A DNA stretch of 64,000 nucleotides from Hypericum androsaemum (Eukaryota; Streptophyta; Magnoliopsida; Malpighiales; Hypericaceae), in contig OZ023195.1 of NCBI GenBank assembly GCA_963995505.1, positions 3,802,109-3,866,108 on the forward strand, written 5' to 3'. Shown one piece after another: positions 22,578-34,100 of this stretch. The stretch's first letter is position 1, and each line of letters opens with the position of its first letter. A program made the position numbers and the translations under genes. The notes under the pieces were generated by a model. That model was not told the origin of the DNA. It ran no database searches and saw only the letters and a list, made by a program, of their open reading frames with translations.

Positions 22578-23573
22578 CTCTCCTTGGACTTCACATAATC
22601 AATGGTTATTACTCCACTTGAGATCAATTATCTAACGGTGTTATTTCTCCTACAGATGTGTCAAAACTTTCTATTGTACATAGTACTTTGTGCTCTCCCG
22701 ATTGCTGACATGCTATCACAATGAATCAATACAGGGGGCACAGGCTTGTTCCAACACGGAATATCCTCTAGGAAGTTTCTGAGCCATTTAGCTTCTTTCC
22801 CAGCTTTGTCGAGTGCTATAAACTCTGACTCTATGGTGGATCGAGCTATGCATGTTTGTTTAGAGGATTTCCAAGACACAGCTTCTCCACCTATGGTGAA
22901 CACAAAATCACTAGTAGATTTGGAGTCTTTAGTGTCCGATATCCAATTCGCATCACTATATCCTTCCAATATAGCTAGATACCTAGTATAAAGTATGCCA
23001 TGGTTCATGGTATGTTTTAGATACTTTATAACCCTTTCCAGAGCTAGCCAGTGATTTGGTCCTGGATTGCTCGTGAATTTACTAAACTTGCTAACTGAAT
23101 AAGCAATATCAGTGCGAGTACAATTTGTTAAGTACATCAGACTTCCAATGATCTTTGCATATTTCAGTTGAGATACTGGGTCACCTCTATTTTTAGCCAA
23201 GTGTAAACTCAGGTCTACCGGAGTCTTAGTAGGAGGTTTGTTAAAAGCATTAAATTTCTTGAGTACATTCTCAACGTAGTGAGATTGTGACAAGACAATT
23301 CCTTTAGTCGTCCTAGAGATTTTAATCCCTAGTATAACATCAGCTTGACCCATATCTTTCATGTCAAAGTTGTTCCGTAACATGTTCTTAGTTTTCACGA
23401 TAAGATCATTACTGCTTCCTGTGATTAGCATGTCGTCTACATACAGACATACGATTACATAAGCATTAAGTGTGCCTTTAATGTATATACATTTATCACA
23501 CTCATTGATCTTAAAGCCATTTGACATCATTGTTCTATCAAATTTCTCATGCCATTGTTTCGACGCCTGTTTC
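22578..23573 (-). pseudogene. Copia RT C-terminal and RNase H fragment (right part of split relic)
   Basis: The minus strand has an open stretch of about 290 codons. It contains [16 protein letters not shown], the RT catalytic [27 protein letters not shown] and the RNase H region [32 protein letters not shown] and [11 protein letters not shown] stop follows shortly after (about 22661). It is closely related to the copia element at 29590-36556. Upstream gag, integrase and most RT are missing, cut at a junction near 23573 where sequence switches to a plus-strand copia 3' region. Confidence 0.92.
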
Positions 23574-23576
23574 AGC

Positions 23577-24924
23577 TGCAGAGGTGTGGTAAGATTAAGC
23601 GTCTACGCTTTTAATGATTCCTATACCAGAAAAAGGTAGAGTATGGCAGGATAATCCTAATGGGAGATTACCTATATAAGTGTGAAGTGAGGCCGCTTCA
23701 AATAGAAAAATACTTATGAATCCCAGATAAGGTCCATGGCCGAATGTTATTATCCAAGATACTCATTGTGCAAATGTTATTGTCTTGGTTTACATAAAAA
23801 GCTGACCAGTTCAAGACATCGCGTTCACTGAGCAGCAAGTAAATCCGATAGTATTTTACTAATGAAGGTTCAAAGCCGTAACCTACCTTTCTCGATGCAA
23901 TGATATTTCGTTAGAACTTTTCTTAAAAGTGTCAGCATGCATTAATCATCATTCATGTGGGGGGGGTTGTTAGGTTTGAATGCATAATTAAGGCATTTGG
24001 CCCAAGCTGAAAGGTCCGAGCTAAAAAGCCCAAGCTGAAAAGCCCAAGCTGAGGATGGGAGAACCATTACCACATCAAAAATCGCAAGGAATTTTTTCCT
24101 GTTTATAAGTAGAAGCTCCAAGCTGGTGTAACATTAAATATTCTACCTGAAGAGCTGAACGAGGCTGCCTGTGAGGATGGTGTGAAGCACCATCCGAGCA
24201 CGAGTACGAGCACGCGCACGCACTCACACACGTGCGTGTACGCATATCACATTGGACGTAGGTCGCAATGGGCGCTTTGTGGCACACTTCGCACGTGCGC
24301 ATCGTCGTGAGGAACTTGATGAGCCTAAAAGTTTTAGAGGATTTCGGAAAGCTCCAGAGCACGGACGAAGAGGTGCGAAGGGCCGCTGAAGAGGCACGAA
24401 GGACTGAAACATCTCAGAGATTTCCAGACGGCCAAAGGGTTGCGAGATCCCTCGTGAAGGAGTGTGAGCGTAGGCCTGTCCCTCTGAACGGTCACAACCT
24501 GGTCTGGGTGCACCTAGAAGGATCCAGAATGCCACCGAAGGACCACGAGCGCAGCTAGCCAGCCTGCTGGCCGAACGGACACGCCCCTTCGGAAGTGTTT
24601 GCCTCCACTCCATCCAATGCCTATAAATAGGCCCCTCCCCCTCATTTGCATCTCACTCCCACAACTCATTGCATAAGCGTTTGTTAGCAATAGTTATTCT
24701 TCTCTCCTTCTCTCAAGAAAGTTCTGAATATCGGACGGTTCGCCTGAAGCTTCGAGGTTCGTTGTACTACGAACTCGAAGTCCAAAAGTTATTGTATCTT
24801 TAGGACGATTGCCGCAGCCCGTAAGCACTGAATACGGTACAATCTCGTCTTACGGAGAAAGAGTCTAACTCTTGTCTCGACTATTAAAGATCCTAATCAA
24901 GTACACCACCTCCGACATTCAACA
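23577..24924 (+). mobile_element. Copia 3' untranslated region plus LTR in opposite orientation to its RT
   Basis: From CTGCAGAGGTGTGGTAAG onward the plus strand matches 35158-36556, i.e. the 3' untranslated region and LTR of the other copia element. The LTR proper is 23968-24924 (957 bp), TGTTAGGTTTG to CATTCAACA, preceded by a G-run polypurine tract. TATAAATA is at 24622-24629. Its first 160 bp differ from the 35566 LTR, so it is a sister subfamily. The neighbouring RT fragment is on the minus strand, so the relic is an inverted mosaic. Confidence 0.88.
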
Positions 24925-25352
24925 GTTTGTAGATACAAAAGTTTTTAGTATAATCACTAGGAGTGGGAATGTCTGTTCTTAATGCTATTGCCTTACAAAT
25001 TAAAATTTGTTGATATTCTGTCTATTAGGTGGTAAACAACTAGTTAGCGATCGTTTGGCTAGTTGATTGTCGATGTTTGTGATCTCTTTGCAGTTGCGAG
25101 AGATTTACACATATTTGCTACGTATGTTAAATTATCTTTTGAGATCCAGTGATTAACCAACTTGTCGCAGTACTCCGATTTTGAATCTACCATTTTCTCT
25201 CATTGATTTTTACTTATACTACTCTCTTTTGTCTTTATTAAATAGCTAGGTTAATTGAGTATTAGTTCTTCCTTGGATCTGACTCGGTATTCTAACTTTT
25301 TTATTACAAATTAGTAAGCCGTAAATATCGGTTTATTTTCAGGGGTCTCGAC

Positions 25353-25610
25353 ACGCTCATCATATAACAACTGCACTAATAGTCTTGTGTGTTGGTGACT
25401 GGGGTATGCATTGGTGAAACCTGTTGTATTCATAAAATCTTTAGATTTTTTAGAATAATTATCAATTAAGAGAGAGAATCATTTTAGGATTATTAAAATT
25501 TAGCACTAATATTGTTGTCTTCTCCATGATCAGATATCTACTCACTCTTCAAGGTGTCCCTTCCTTCCTCAACTTTATTTTAATGAATTTAAATGTCTAT
25601 TTTAATATTA
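25353..25610 (+). repeat. Direct repeat R, right copy (uninterrupted)
   Basis: Matches 7757-7913 plus 9054-9165. It serves as the pre-insertion version of the element at 7914-9053. Between 24925 and 25352 nothing is recognised. Confidence 0.65.
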
Positions 25611-25839
25611 TTATCATTTAGAATAATATATAGTTCATATTATTTATCAAAATATTTATTTATTATTTAATACGACAAAAGAATAATGTATATTTTTGGT
25701 GAGAAGCATTAGTTTTAGACGAAAATTTTTAAATTTATATTGGACTTATCTCAAATCTTTTTGTTATTGATTCTTTGTTGGGCCAACAAAAGAATCATTG
25801 TTTTTTATCTCATAACTGAATGAAGATTAATGTATAGTT

Positions 25840-26218
25840 TAGATTGATCTAGCATAATGCTTGGCATATTACTTCCCGCAAAATGATCGTCTCGGTTATG
25901 ATACTTCATGTGTCTTTTGTAAGGAGGTGGGGTCCTCTTTACATGATCTAATTGCGAGATGAAATGGGGACATGCCTAGCCTTCTTAGCACTATCAAGGT
26001 TGCTGCTATCGGTTTTGGTTGATGGGTATGATATGTTTCTTCCCTTTTTAGGTTGTCCTAGTTACTAGATGCGCGAGTTGGAGTCTATCCTTAGGTGCAT
26101 TTAGTTTTTTCGTCCTAGGCAAGCTCTCTCGTATTTACATATGAGGTGATTTGTACTTCTGGTGCACATGGTATAAATCTTTTTTCTTGGAGTAATACAA
26201 TAAACCTTTCAAAAAAAA
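25840..26218 (+). mobile_element. LINE 3' end fragment
   Basis: The plus strand encodes DRLGYDTSCVFCKE, reminiscent of the zinc-binding domain at the end of plant LINE reverse transcriptases. It is followed by a non-coding tail with GTAATACAATAAACC and an A-run (26209-26218). No target duplication was found, so limits are approximate. Confidence 0.5.
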
Positions 26219-26492
26219 GGTCAGATCGCGAGAGAGCAAAGGGCGTGTTGAGTTCTTCTATCAATGATTCTTTATTTTTCGTATTTATATATTAGATAGT
26301 AATTAATTATTCAATGTTGAATGTGAGAAACAAGTGTAACACAAAGAAGTTAATAAAATATCTATCTACTTATAAAACAAGAGAAAAAATATATATAATT
26401 ACATTATCTTCAAGAAAATCATCGATCTAACAATACTCGCTCGATTATGGATTCGCGAAAACATTATCTTCAAGTTATATACAACTAATTTT

Positions 26493-27211
26493 TAGCGATG
26501 GTGGGTAGAGTAGGGTATTGATAGTACACTACCCATACCCTAGTTTTTTTGGATAGACCCATACCCTACCCTCGACCCTACAAATTTTTTATTGTTAGAT
26601 TTATACCTATCCTCCTGGAGACCCAGGGTCTACAGGATCTGCAGGGTCCGACTCTTTAACGTTCTGCATTTTGATAATTTTTAATCAAAACTTAATTTTT
26701 ATATAAAATTTAAATAAATTCAAGACATCTACTACGTTACACATCAACATTCAATAGAAAATTGATGAAACGTCAAATTTTGCAATTTAATTTCAATAGT
26801 CCAAGGTTTTTTTTTTAGAGTTTGAAGTACATAAACAATTCAACAAAAGAAAAATATAGCATGTCAGCTTCTAATGATCCATCATTCACGACATCTTCTA
26901 AGCTAGTTGCGGAATAACATAATAAATATGTTAAAGTTAACTGTAAAGTATATTATATATATTATCAATACGGTCTAACAAAGATCTAACTAGAGTCTAA
27001 TTAGGGTAGAATCTAAAATATGATAAAAATGTAAAGGTACGGTCCAACCCACAGAGTCTAGCTATGGATTCATACCTACCCTAGACCCTACCTCTAAACA
27101 TGGACCCATACTCATACCCTACTCTAGACTCAGTCAAAGTTAACATACCCTAGACCCGTAGGATAAAGGTAGGATCCGACCTTAAGGCTATGGGTATTTC
27201 TGCCAATCCTA
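26493..27211. mobile_element. hAT-like non-autonomous element
   Basis: 719 bp flanked by near-identical 8-bp sequences CTAATTTT (26485-26492) and CCAATTTT (27212-27219), the size typical of hAT insertions. Ends are TAGCGATGG and, inverted, TAGGATTGG. Both subterminal regions are crowded with the motif ACCCATACCCTA and variants in both orientations, which fits transposase-binding subterminal repeats. No coding sequence. Confidence 0.65.
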
Positions 27212-27419
27212 CCAATTTTTCATTCCTTTGGGTTTAAACAATGTTGATGCTTCCATTTTGCGATTTCCCTGTCTTTTGAAAAGCCCGATTGCTAGGATTA
27301 GCTATTGAGGACGTCAATGTAATATCTGACAAGAACCGTGGCCGATAGACTTCGATATTTCTTTCCAATAATTTGTGAGTGAATAAATTGTTAGAAGGTC
27401 TCACTCAATTAAGCATATA

Positions 27420-27719
27420 GTTGGGGTTCGCTTGTGATGTGGTGGTGGAGCTCTTCGTCAAGTTGGACCTTGGCTTCACCAGCGGCGGGGCGGTAGGGTT
27501 TCTGCGCTTCTGGGTTGTTCCGTGGGCCTATTTTTTGGGTTGGGCCCGTCGTGGGCTTTTCTCCATCTCTGGGCAACCCTCAGTTTCGTGGCGTGGGCTA
27601 CAGTTGGGATGGGCTTTTGGTGGGCTTTTGATGTATTTTTGGTGTTGTGCTTTTTGCACCTGGTGTAATCTTTGGCGAATTTTTTTGGTGGGTAATAAAT
27701 TTTAAGTAAAAAAAAACTA
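27420..27719 (+). mobile_element. 5'-truncated LINE-type insertion with poly(A) tail
   Basis: About 300 bp, G/T-rich, ending GGTAATAAATTTTAAGT then an A-run. It is flanked by a 13-bp duplication AATTAAGCATATA (27407-27419 and 27720-27732). An apparent 94-codon frame through it is tryptophan/glycine-rich and looks fortuitous. This is a plant LINE 3' end. Confidence 0.85.
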
Positions 27720-27732
27720 AATTAAGCATATA

Positions 27733-28849
27733 AAACGATATCGTGCTATTTTAAGAAATAGAAGCTCTGGTCATGGACTAAATTCCGAAATCTCTGACCT
27801 AAATCGATATCTTTTGGAGTTTCATTATTTTATCGGAAAAAGTGGCAGTTCCTTTTTCCGTATACGGAAGTGAAGGTCAGTGGCCATATGTTGGGAGAGG
27901 GGCCTTCAAACTTCGTATGGTCACTAAGATATCATAAAGCCGATCAATTCCACAGCAATATACATATGTGAACAGGTGAGGATTTCACGAGATTGCTGAC
28001 CCTGACTAGAGAGGTCACATTTAAATCAGTTTTCTACTGGTTTCCAACTTGAATTAATGAATGTTACGTCGTTGGACCACCGACAGTTTTGGTATCTCCG
28101 GACATTAAGCTATATACCGATTTAGTTTCGCAGAGTCACCAACAATTATATGTATCATCTAGAATAAATTATTGTTCTAGCTTAATTAGTGATATCAAAT
28201 TCGATTCACACATATGTAACTAGTATAAGTCGTCACCACTTGATCAAATTATTTTAATCAGACGAATCCGCAAAAAAAATCCGGTGATCATGTATGATGT
28301 AACTTATGATAGGAACTCAACTTGCAGAAGAAAGATCAATCAGCAAACGTGCTAATAGATGGCTTGGCTGAGAAATTTGTCTGTGGAATGAAGAGTACTC
28401 TCCGAAGCTAAATTTTGGTCAAGTTAGTATCCGCACATTTATCGAGTTGACTAATCAAATATCGATTCGACCTTTTTCAAGTACAACTCTTTTCAAAATT
28501 GAATCTTTTGGTATTTTCTACAGTTACTTCTGCAAAATGTGTCCTTAAGTAGTAATCATTAATTTCTGTAAAAAATTTTAAATTTCAGCAAACCTTATTA
28601 GAAATTTTGTAAACTGACTTAATTATGTAATCACCGAAAATTGAATGAAGTGACGAAAATTTAAAATATTTTTAGGGGATTAAATAGTAACTTCCAATTT
28701 TCCGTAGTTACCAAAAATTTAACGTAATGTTACATACAGGAAACTAAGTCTCCCCTTCAGAATGTAGGGATCATATATCTCGTTGTCATCGCACAATTTC
28801 TTTGTTAATCTATCATTTGATCGTATTATACCACAATAAATATATATAT

Positions 28850-28887
<38 letters not shown>

Positions 28888-29330
28888 CAGTTATATGTAG
28901 TTGGTTGCTATATATCGTATTGTAAGATTGAAGAGGTTAGATGAGTTATAGGCTTACTTTTATTGTATGTTTATATTGTTTTGATTCACTTAGTATAGTA
29001 GACTCTATTTAGCCCACTGTTTATCTATTTTCTTCTATGAGTTCCTGTAGTAGACTTAAATCTTGTGTGTCATTTATTCTAGTTACGATCTAATTTCCTA
29101 ACAAAGAGAGACGAAAACAATCAGTATTTACCTTGATTACGTCCACAACAAGCAACTATATTAACGGAAAACATAGATGTCATATCTACAATCATACAAC
29201 CTTTTTACTCCCTCAATTGTATCCAACTCTTCAACTAGTAGTCGCTTAAGGCCAATAATAATCAAGTAAGGCAAGTTATAACAGTGTCACGGGGTGGTTG
29301 ACCATCGTAGTATCAGCAAACATATAATGA
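27733..29330. other. Intergenic, with (TA)n microsatellite
   Basis: No gene recognised. A long TA repeat with one interruption lies at 28838-28887. The rest is AT-rich. Confidence 0.5.
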
Positions 29331-29342
29331 TCTTACTTGTCG

Positions 29343-29573
29343 AAGCAACGAAGGGAAGAATCTGTCGAGGATACTGATGGTCTTGGTCCGCTAGAGGCTC
29401 GGGGCACGGTGTAGCCGGCACCGGAACAAGCCGGCATGAGAGGTTGGGGCACACAAGCAGTTGCTCTTTGGAACACTAGGCTGTCTTGTGAGCCCTTGAG
29501 CTCCTCCTCCAGCTCCACCATAATTTTGTGAAACTTGAAATTTTGTACCACTAGACATGTTACTTTGCTCCAT
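29343..29573 (-). pseudogene. Small plant protein gene (CLCxPTxHxGxFRCRLHR family), in-frame TAG, copia insertion in 5' leader
   Basis: From an ATG at 29573 the minus strand reads MEQSNMSSGTKF, a glycine-rich stretch, LTRQPSVPKSN, then CLCAPTSHAGLFRCRLHR and APSL before a TAG at 29391-29393, giving 60 residues. The cysteine/histidine core matches a family of short plant proteins, often described as serine-rich-like, of unknown role. In relatives, as I recall them, the text after SL continues QRTK; here the TAG is followed in frame by RTKTISILDRF, so the stop looks like a CAG-to-TAG change. A good splice-donor-like CAA/GTAAGA follows at about 29341. The copia element begins 16 bp upstream of the ATG, separating the gene from its promoter. 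Whether a 60-residue product is still made is unknown. Confidence 0.55.
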
Positions 29574-29589
29574 TGCAATTTGATCTATC

Positions 29590-31113
29590 TGTTGGAAAAG
29601 CTTGAATGAAAATTCAATGCAAAGCCCAAAGTGGAAAGGTCCAAAGTGGGAGGCCCAAAAGAGAAAAGGAAAGTGCAATCCCACATTGAAAAGTGACACC
29701 AACATTTCCTAGTTTATAAGGAGAAACTCCTTGTTGACTAGGAAATGAGTTGACCAAATGGAAGGATAGCTAACTCGGACCGCGGCGAGGAGCAAATGGG
29801 ATCGGTATTCGGGATATCCAAAAATTATTTCAGTATTCGGGAGTTAATTCGGTAAGGTTTTTGAGAAAATTTCGATAATACCGAAAATCCCGAAGTACCA
29901 AAATGTAATTTTACCAACTTATATATATAAACAAAAAAATCCACCTCTTCTCCTTTCCTCACAGAACGCACCCCCTCTTTTTTCTCTCTCCCCTCTTCTC
30001 CTTTCCTCTTTCCCCCTCTTCTCTCTTAATCAACAAGAAAATCAAGTAATCAACCATTTTTCTTCTTCTTTAACCCACTCCGGCAAGCCACCACCACGAG
30101 ACAGCGACCGGTGACCATCGTAGCTGCCCTCTTCCACCACGCTCCTCTCCTCTCCTCTCTCTGACTTGTTCTAATTAGTGATTTTTTTGACTTAGGGTTT
30201 CGTATTTTGGGGGTTTTACAATAGATTGTGAGTTTGTGTATAATTTAAGTTGATGCATGTCAATAGATTGTGAGTTGGTGTTGCTCTCAAGGAAAAAAGA
30301 GGTGAGGTTGAAGCGGTTTTGATTTAGGAATTAGGGTTTCGTTTAATTTTTTTTTGCAAAATTTGGGATTTTCGGGATAATCCCGAAATTCTAATTCGGT
30401 ATTCAGGATATCCCGAAATTATTTTGGTTCGGGATCGGGATGGATTTTTTTTCAAATTTTGGTATTCAGGATTTTCGGTATTCGGGATCGGGATATCCCG
30501 AATGCTCACCCCTACATGCACGTGCGCGGGCGCGGGCTCGTGCTCGTGCTCGGATGGTGCGTAGCTACCGAAGTGATGAGGAGCTGCGAGCGCCTTCCAG
30601 GATGGCCACCGAAGAGGCACGAAGGGCTAGAACGTCTTAGAGACTTCCAGACGGCCGAAGGGTTGCGAGATCCCTCGTGAAGGAGTGCCAGCATAGTCTG
30701 GGCGCACCTGGAAGGATCCAAAATGCCACCGAAGGGGCATGAGCTCAGCATACTAGCCGAACGGACGCGCCCCTTCGAGCGCCTATAAATAGGCCTCTCC
30801 CCCTCATTTGTAAATCATCCCAGCAGCAAGTGCATTCCATAAGCATTATTGACTTCTCTCATCCCCCCCGTTCTTCATTTACAAATAGTCCGTTCGAAAG
30901 TTCTGGGTATATAAGGATTCGCCCAAAAGTTTTGAGATACGTGTGCAACATTCTTGGAAATGCCCGAACAGTCATTGTATTTTGGGGACGATTGCCGTAG
31001 CCCGTACTGCACTAAAATTTACGGGGCAATCTCGTCTTACGGAGAAAGTGTCCAACACTTGCCTCGACTGCTGTAGATCCTAATCAAGTACACCGAACCC
31101 TCCAAAAACAACA
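29590..31113 (+). repeat. Copia 5' LTR, with insertion and rearrangement
   Basis: The first 200 bp match the 3' LTR closely up to CGCGGCGAGG. Then comes a foreign segment (29790-30514), followed by about 50 bp that match the 3' LTR in inverted orientation (GCTCGTGCTCGGATGGTGCGT against positions near 35765-35830). About 190 bp of the 3' LTR equivalent is missing before the two sequences realign at GTAGCTACCGAA. TATAAATA is at 30784-30791 and a second TATATAA at about 30908. Confidence 0.9.
29790..30514. mobile_element. hAT-like element inserted in the copia 5' LTR, left tip lost
   Basis: Right end read inward is TAGGGGTGAGCATTCGGGAT; the left end GAGCAAATGGGATCGGTATT lacks the first seven or eight bases. 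Both ends carry many copies of GGGATATCC/TTCGGGAT and the phrase TTCGGTATT. This layout is typical of plant hAT elements with TAGGGGTGAGC termini. Interior pyrimidine-rich CTCTTCTCC sequence has no clear gene. No 8-bp duplication is visible because adjacent LTR DNA is rearranged. Confidence 0.7.
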
Positions 31114-31129
31114 ATCGTAAGACGAGATT
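31028..31129 (+). promoter_or_regulatory. Leader/LTR 14-nt self-complementarity in place of a tRNA primer site
   Basis: Just inside the 5' LTR end (31113) the leader reads ATCGTAAGACGAGATTCG rather than the usual TGGTATCAGAGC of copia elements. Positions 31116-31129 (CGTAAGACGAGATT) are the exact reverse complement of 31028-31041 (AATCTCGTCTTACG) within the LTR, separated by 74 nt. The same LTR motif is kept in the 24-kb LTR and altered by substitutions in the 36-kb LTR. It could form a hairpin in the RNA. Confidence 0.6.
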
Positions 31130-31143
31130 CGTATACTTGAACA

Positions 31144-34100
31144 TGGCATCGTCAAGCACTGACAACGGTACTAGGAACTGTCCACGCCGAAAGGCCAGCG
31201 AAGTTCAACAGTACCAAGTTCAAGAGGTGGCAACAGAAGATGACGTTCTATCTGACCACGCTCAACCTAGTTCGGTTTCTGAAAGAGAAAGTACCGAAGA
31301 TAGCAGAAAATGAGACTGGTCAATAGAAGATCAACGCTCTCGACGCGTGGAGTCACAGCGACTTCCTGTGTCGGAACTACGTCCTGAATGGACTAGACTA
31401 CGCTCTACAATGTCTACGCGGTAACCAAGACCGCTAAGGAGCTGTGGAGTTCACTCGAGAAGAAGTACAAAACAGTGAATGCCGGGACGAAGAAATTTAT
31501 CGTCAGACGATTCCTCGACTTCAAGATGGTGGACTCCAAGAAGGTCATCGACCAAGTGCAGGAGTTGCAGCTGATCCTTCACGAGATCCAAGCCGAAGGG
31601 ATGCAACTCAGCAAGTCCTTCCAAGTAGCTGCGATGATCGAGAACCTCCCCCCGCTCTGGAAGGACTTCAAGAGCTACCTCAAGCACAAGAGGAAGGACA
31701 TGGGCGTAGAAGATCTGATAGTGAGACTTAGGATCGAGGAAGATAACCAAAAGTCCAAAGTCATGCAAGGCAAGGCCAACTCTGAGACCACCGTGCACCT
31801 CGCCGAGGTAAAAGGTGGCATGAAGAGGAAGAAGTCCGGGGATAAGCAGGAGAAGCAAGAGCCCAAGAAGAAAAAGAACAAGAAGATCAAGGGCGACTGC
31901 TACAACTGCGGTAAACCCGGCCACATGGCTAAGGACTGTCGCCAGCCGAAGGACGACCAAGGAAAGGCTAACCTGGCTAAAGACTCGACCGAAATGGATA
32001 TGTCAGCCGTGATGTTTGAAGCCAACCTGGTGGATAATCCGAGAGAGTGGTTCGTGGACACAGGAGCTACCCACCACGTCTGCTCGGACAAGGAGATGTT
32101 CTCGAACTATATCCGGATCACCGGTCGAAAGCTGTTCATGGAAAACTCCGCAATGTCCAAGATCGTCGGTCTGGATAAGGTGGTCCTGAAGCTGACCTTA
32201 GGAAAGGAGCTGACCCTCAAGGATGTGCTGCATGTCCCGGATATCTGCAAGAACGTAGTTTCCGGCTCACTGTTAAGCAAGGCCGATCTTAAGCTTGTAT
32301 TTGAGGCTGATAAGTTTGTACTGACCAAAGCGGGTCAATTCATAGGAAAGGGTTATCTAGAAAAGGGACTGTTTAAGATGAATGTAATAACTGTACATCG
32401 CACCTTTAACGGTGAAAATAAAGTTAACGCTTCTTATTACTTGGTCGAGTGTTCTAATTTATGGCATGGTAGATTAGGACACGTAAATTTAAACTCGGTA
32501 AAAAAGTTAGTAAGTTTAAATTTATTACCGAATCTAGAGTTTAGCCCATCTGATAAATGTGAAGTATGTGTGGAGGCTAAAATGAGCAAAGCACCTTTCT
32601 ATTAGGTGGAAAGAAGTGCTACGCCTTTAGAGTTAATTCATACGGACACTTGTGATATGAAACACGTGCAAACTAAAGGCGGGAAGAAATACTTCATAAT
32701 GTTTATCGATGACTGTACGAGATATTGTTACGTATATCTCCTAAAGGGCAAAGACGAAGCTTTTGATGCCTTTAAGAGATATAAGAATGAGGTTGAAAAT
32801 TAACTTAGCATGAAAATCAAAATGATTAGAAGTGATCAAGGGGGAGAATATGTAGCTCTGTTTGATGAACTCTATCAAGAACATGGAATTATTCATCAGA
32901 CGACTGCACCATACTCACCTCAATCGAATGGCGTAGCTGAACGCAAAAATCGAACTCTTAAGGAGATGGTGAACGCTATGTTGATTAACTCGGGCTTACC
33001 CAAGAACATGTGGGGGAAGCTGTGCTCTCAGCTAACCACATTCTAAACAAGTTGACAAACAAGAAAAGGGATAAAACCCCATATGAACTATGGAAAGGAA
33101 GGAAGCCTTCCTACGGTTACCTTAAAGTGTGGGGGTGCCTAGCAAAGGTCGAAGTACCTAAGCCTAAGCAGGTGAGAATAAGATTCAAGACCATTGATTG
33201 CATCTTTATCGGATATGCGCAAAATAGTAGTGCTTATCGATTTTTGGTGCATAAATCTGAAAACTCTGAGATAAATGCGGGAATGGTCATAGAATCAAGG
33301 AACGTAACATTCTTTGAGAATAGCTTTCCTAATAAGGAAAGAAAGGAAAGAAGTCCAAAGAAAAGGGCTCACGAGACTACGCAAGGGTCAAATCAGGAAG
33401 ATGATGAACCTAGACGTAGTAAACGGACGAAGGTAACCAAATACTTTGGTCCGGATTATCTAACCTATGCGTTAGAAGATAAACCTAGGATAATCCAAGA
33501 GGCATTGTCTAGTCCAGATGCTCCTCTCTGGAAGAAAGCTATCAATAGTGAGATAGAATCTATTATGCAAAACCACACATGGGAAATCGTGGATCTCCCA
33601 CCGGGCTATAAACCTTTGGGATGCAGGTGGATCCTAAAAAGGAAATACAAAGCTGATAGATCAATCGACAAGTACAAAGCTCGATTGGTAGCTAAGGGGT
33701 TCAAACAGAAGGAGGGACATGATTTTTTTGACACGTATTCACCAGTCACAAGAATCACATCAATTAGAGTACTCAAAGCTGTTGCGACACTCTATAACCT
33801 TGAGATCTACCAAATAGACGTAAAAATAGCTTTCCTAAATGGAGAACTGGAAGAGGAGATATACATGGAGCAACCTGAAGGGTTTGTGGCTCCCGGTCAA
33901 GAGCATAAAGTGTGTCGGCTAGTTAAGTCACTATACGAGCTAAAACAAGCGTCGAAACAGTGGCACGAGAAATTTGACAGGACAATGCTGTCGAATAGAT
34001 TTAAGATCAATGAGTGCGATAAATGTGTTTACATTAAGGGCACACCTGAAGCTTACGTAATTGTATGTCTCTACGTAGATGACTTACTAATTATGAAAAG

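Noticed and set aside
27421..27705. 94-codon Trp/Gly-rich frame
   Set aside because: It lies entirely within a LINE 3' untranslated insertion bounded by 13-bp duplications.
30440..30751. Several overlapping frames in Arg/Ala-rich sequence
   Set aside because: They fall in the copia LTR and hAT-like insert; related frames appear in the other LTRs only because the LTR is GC-rich.
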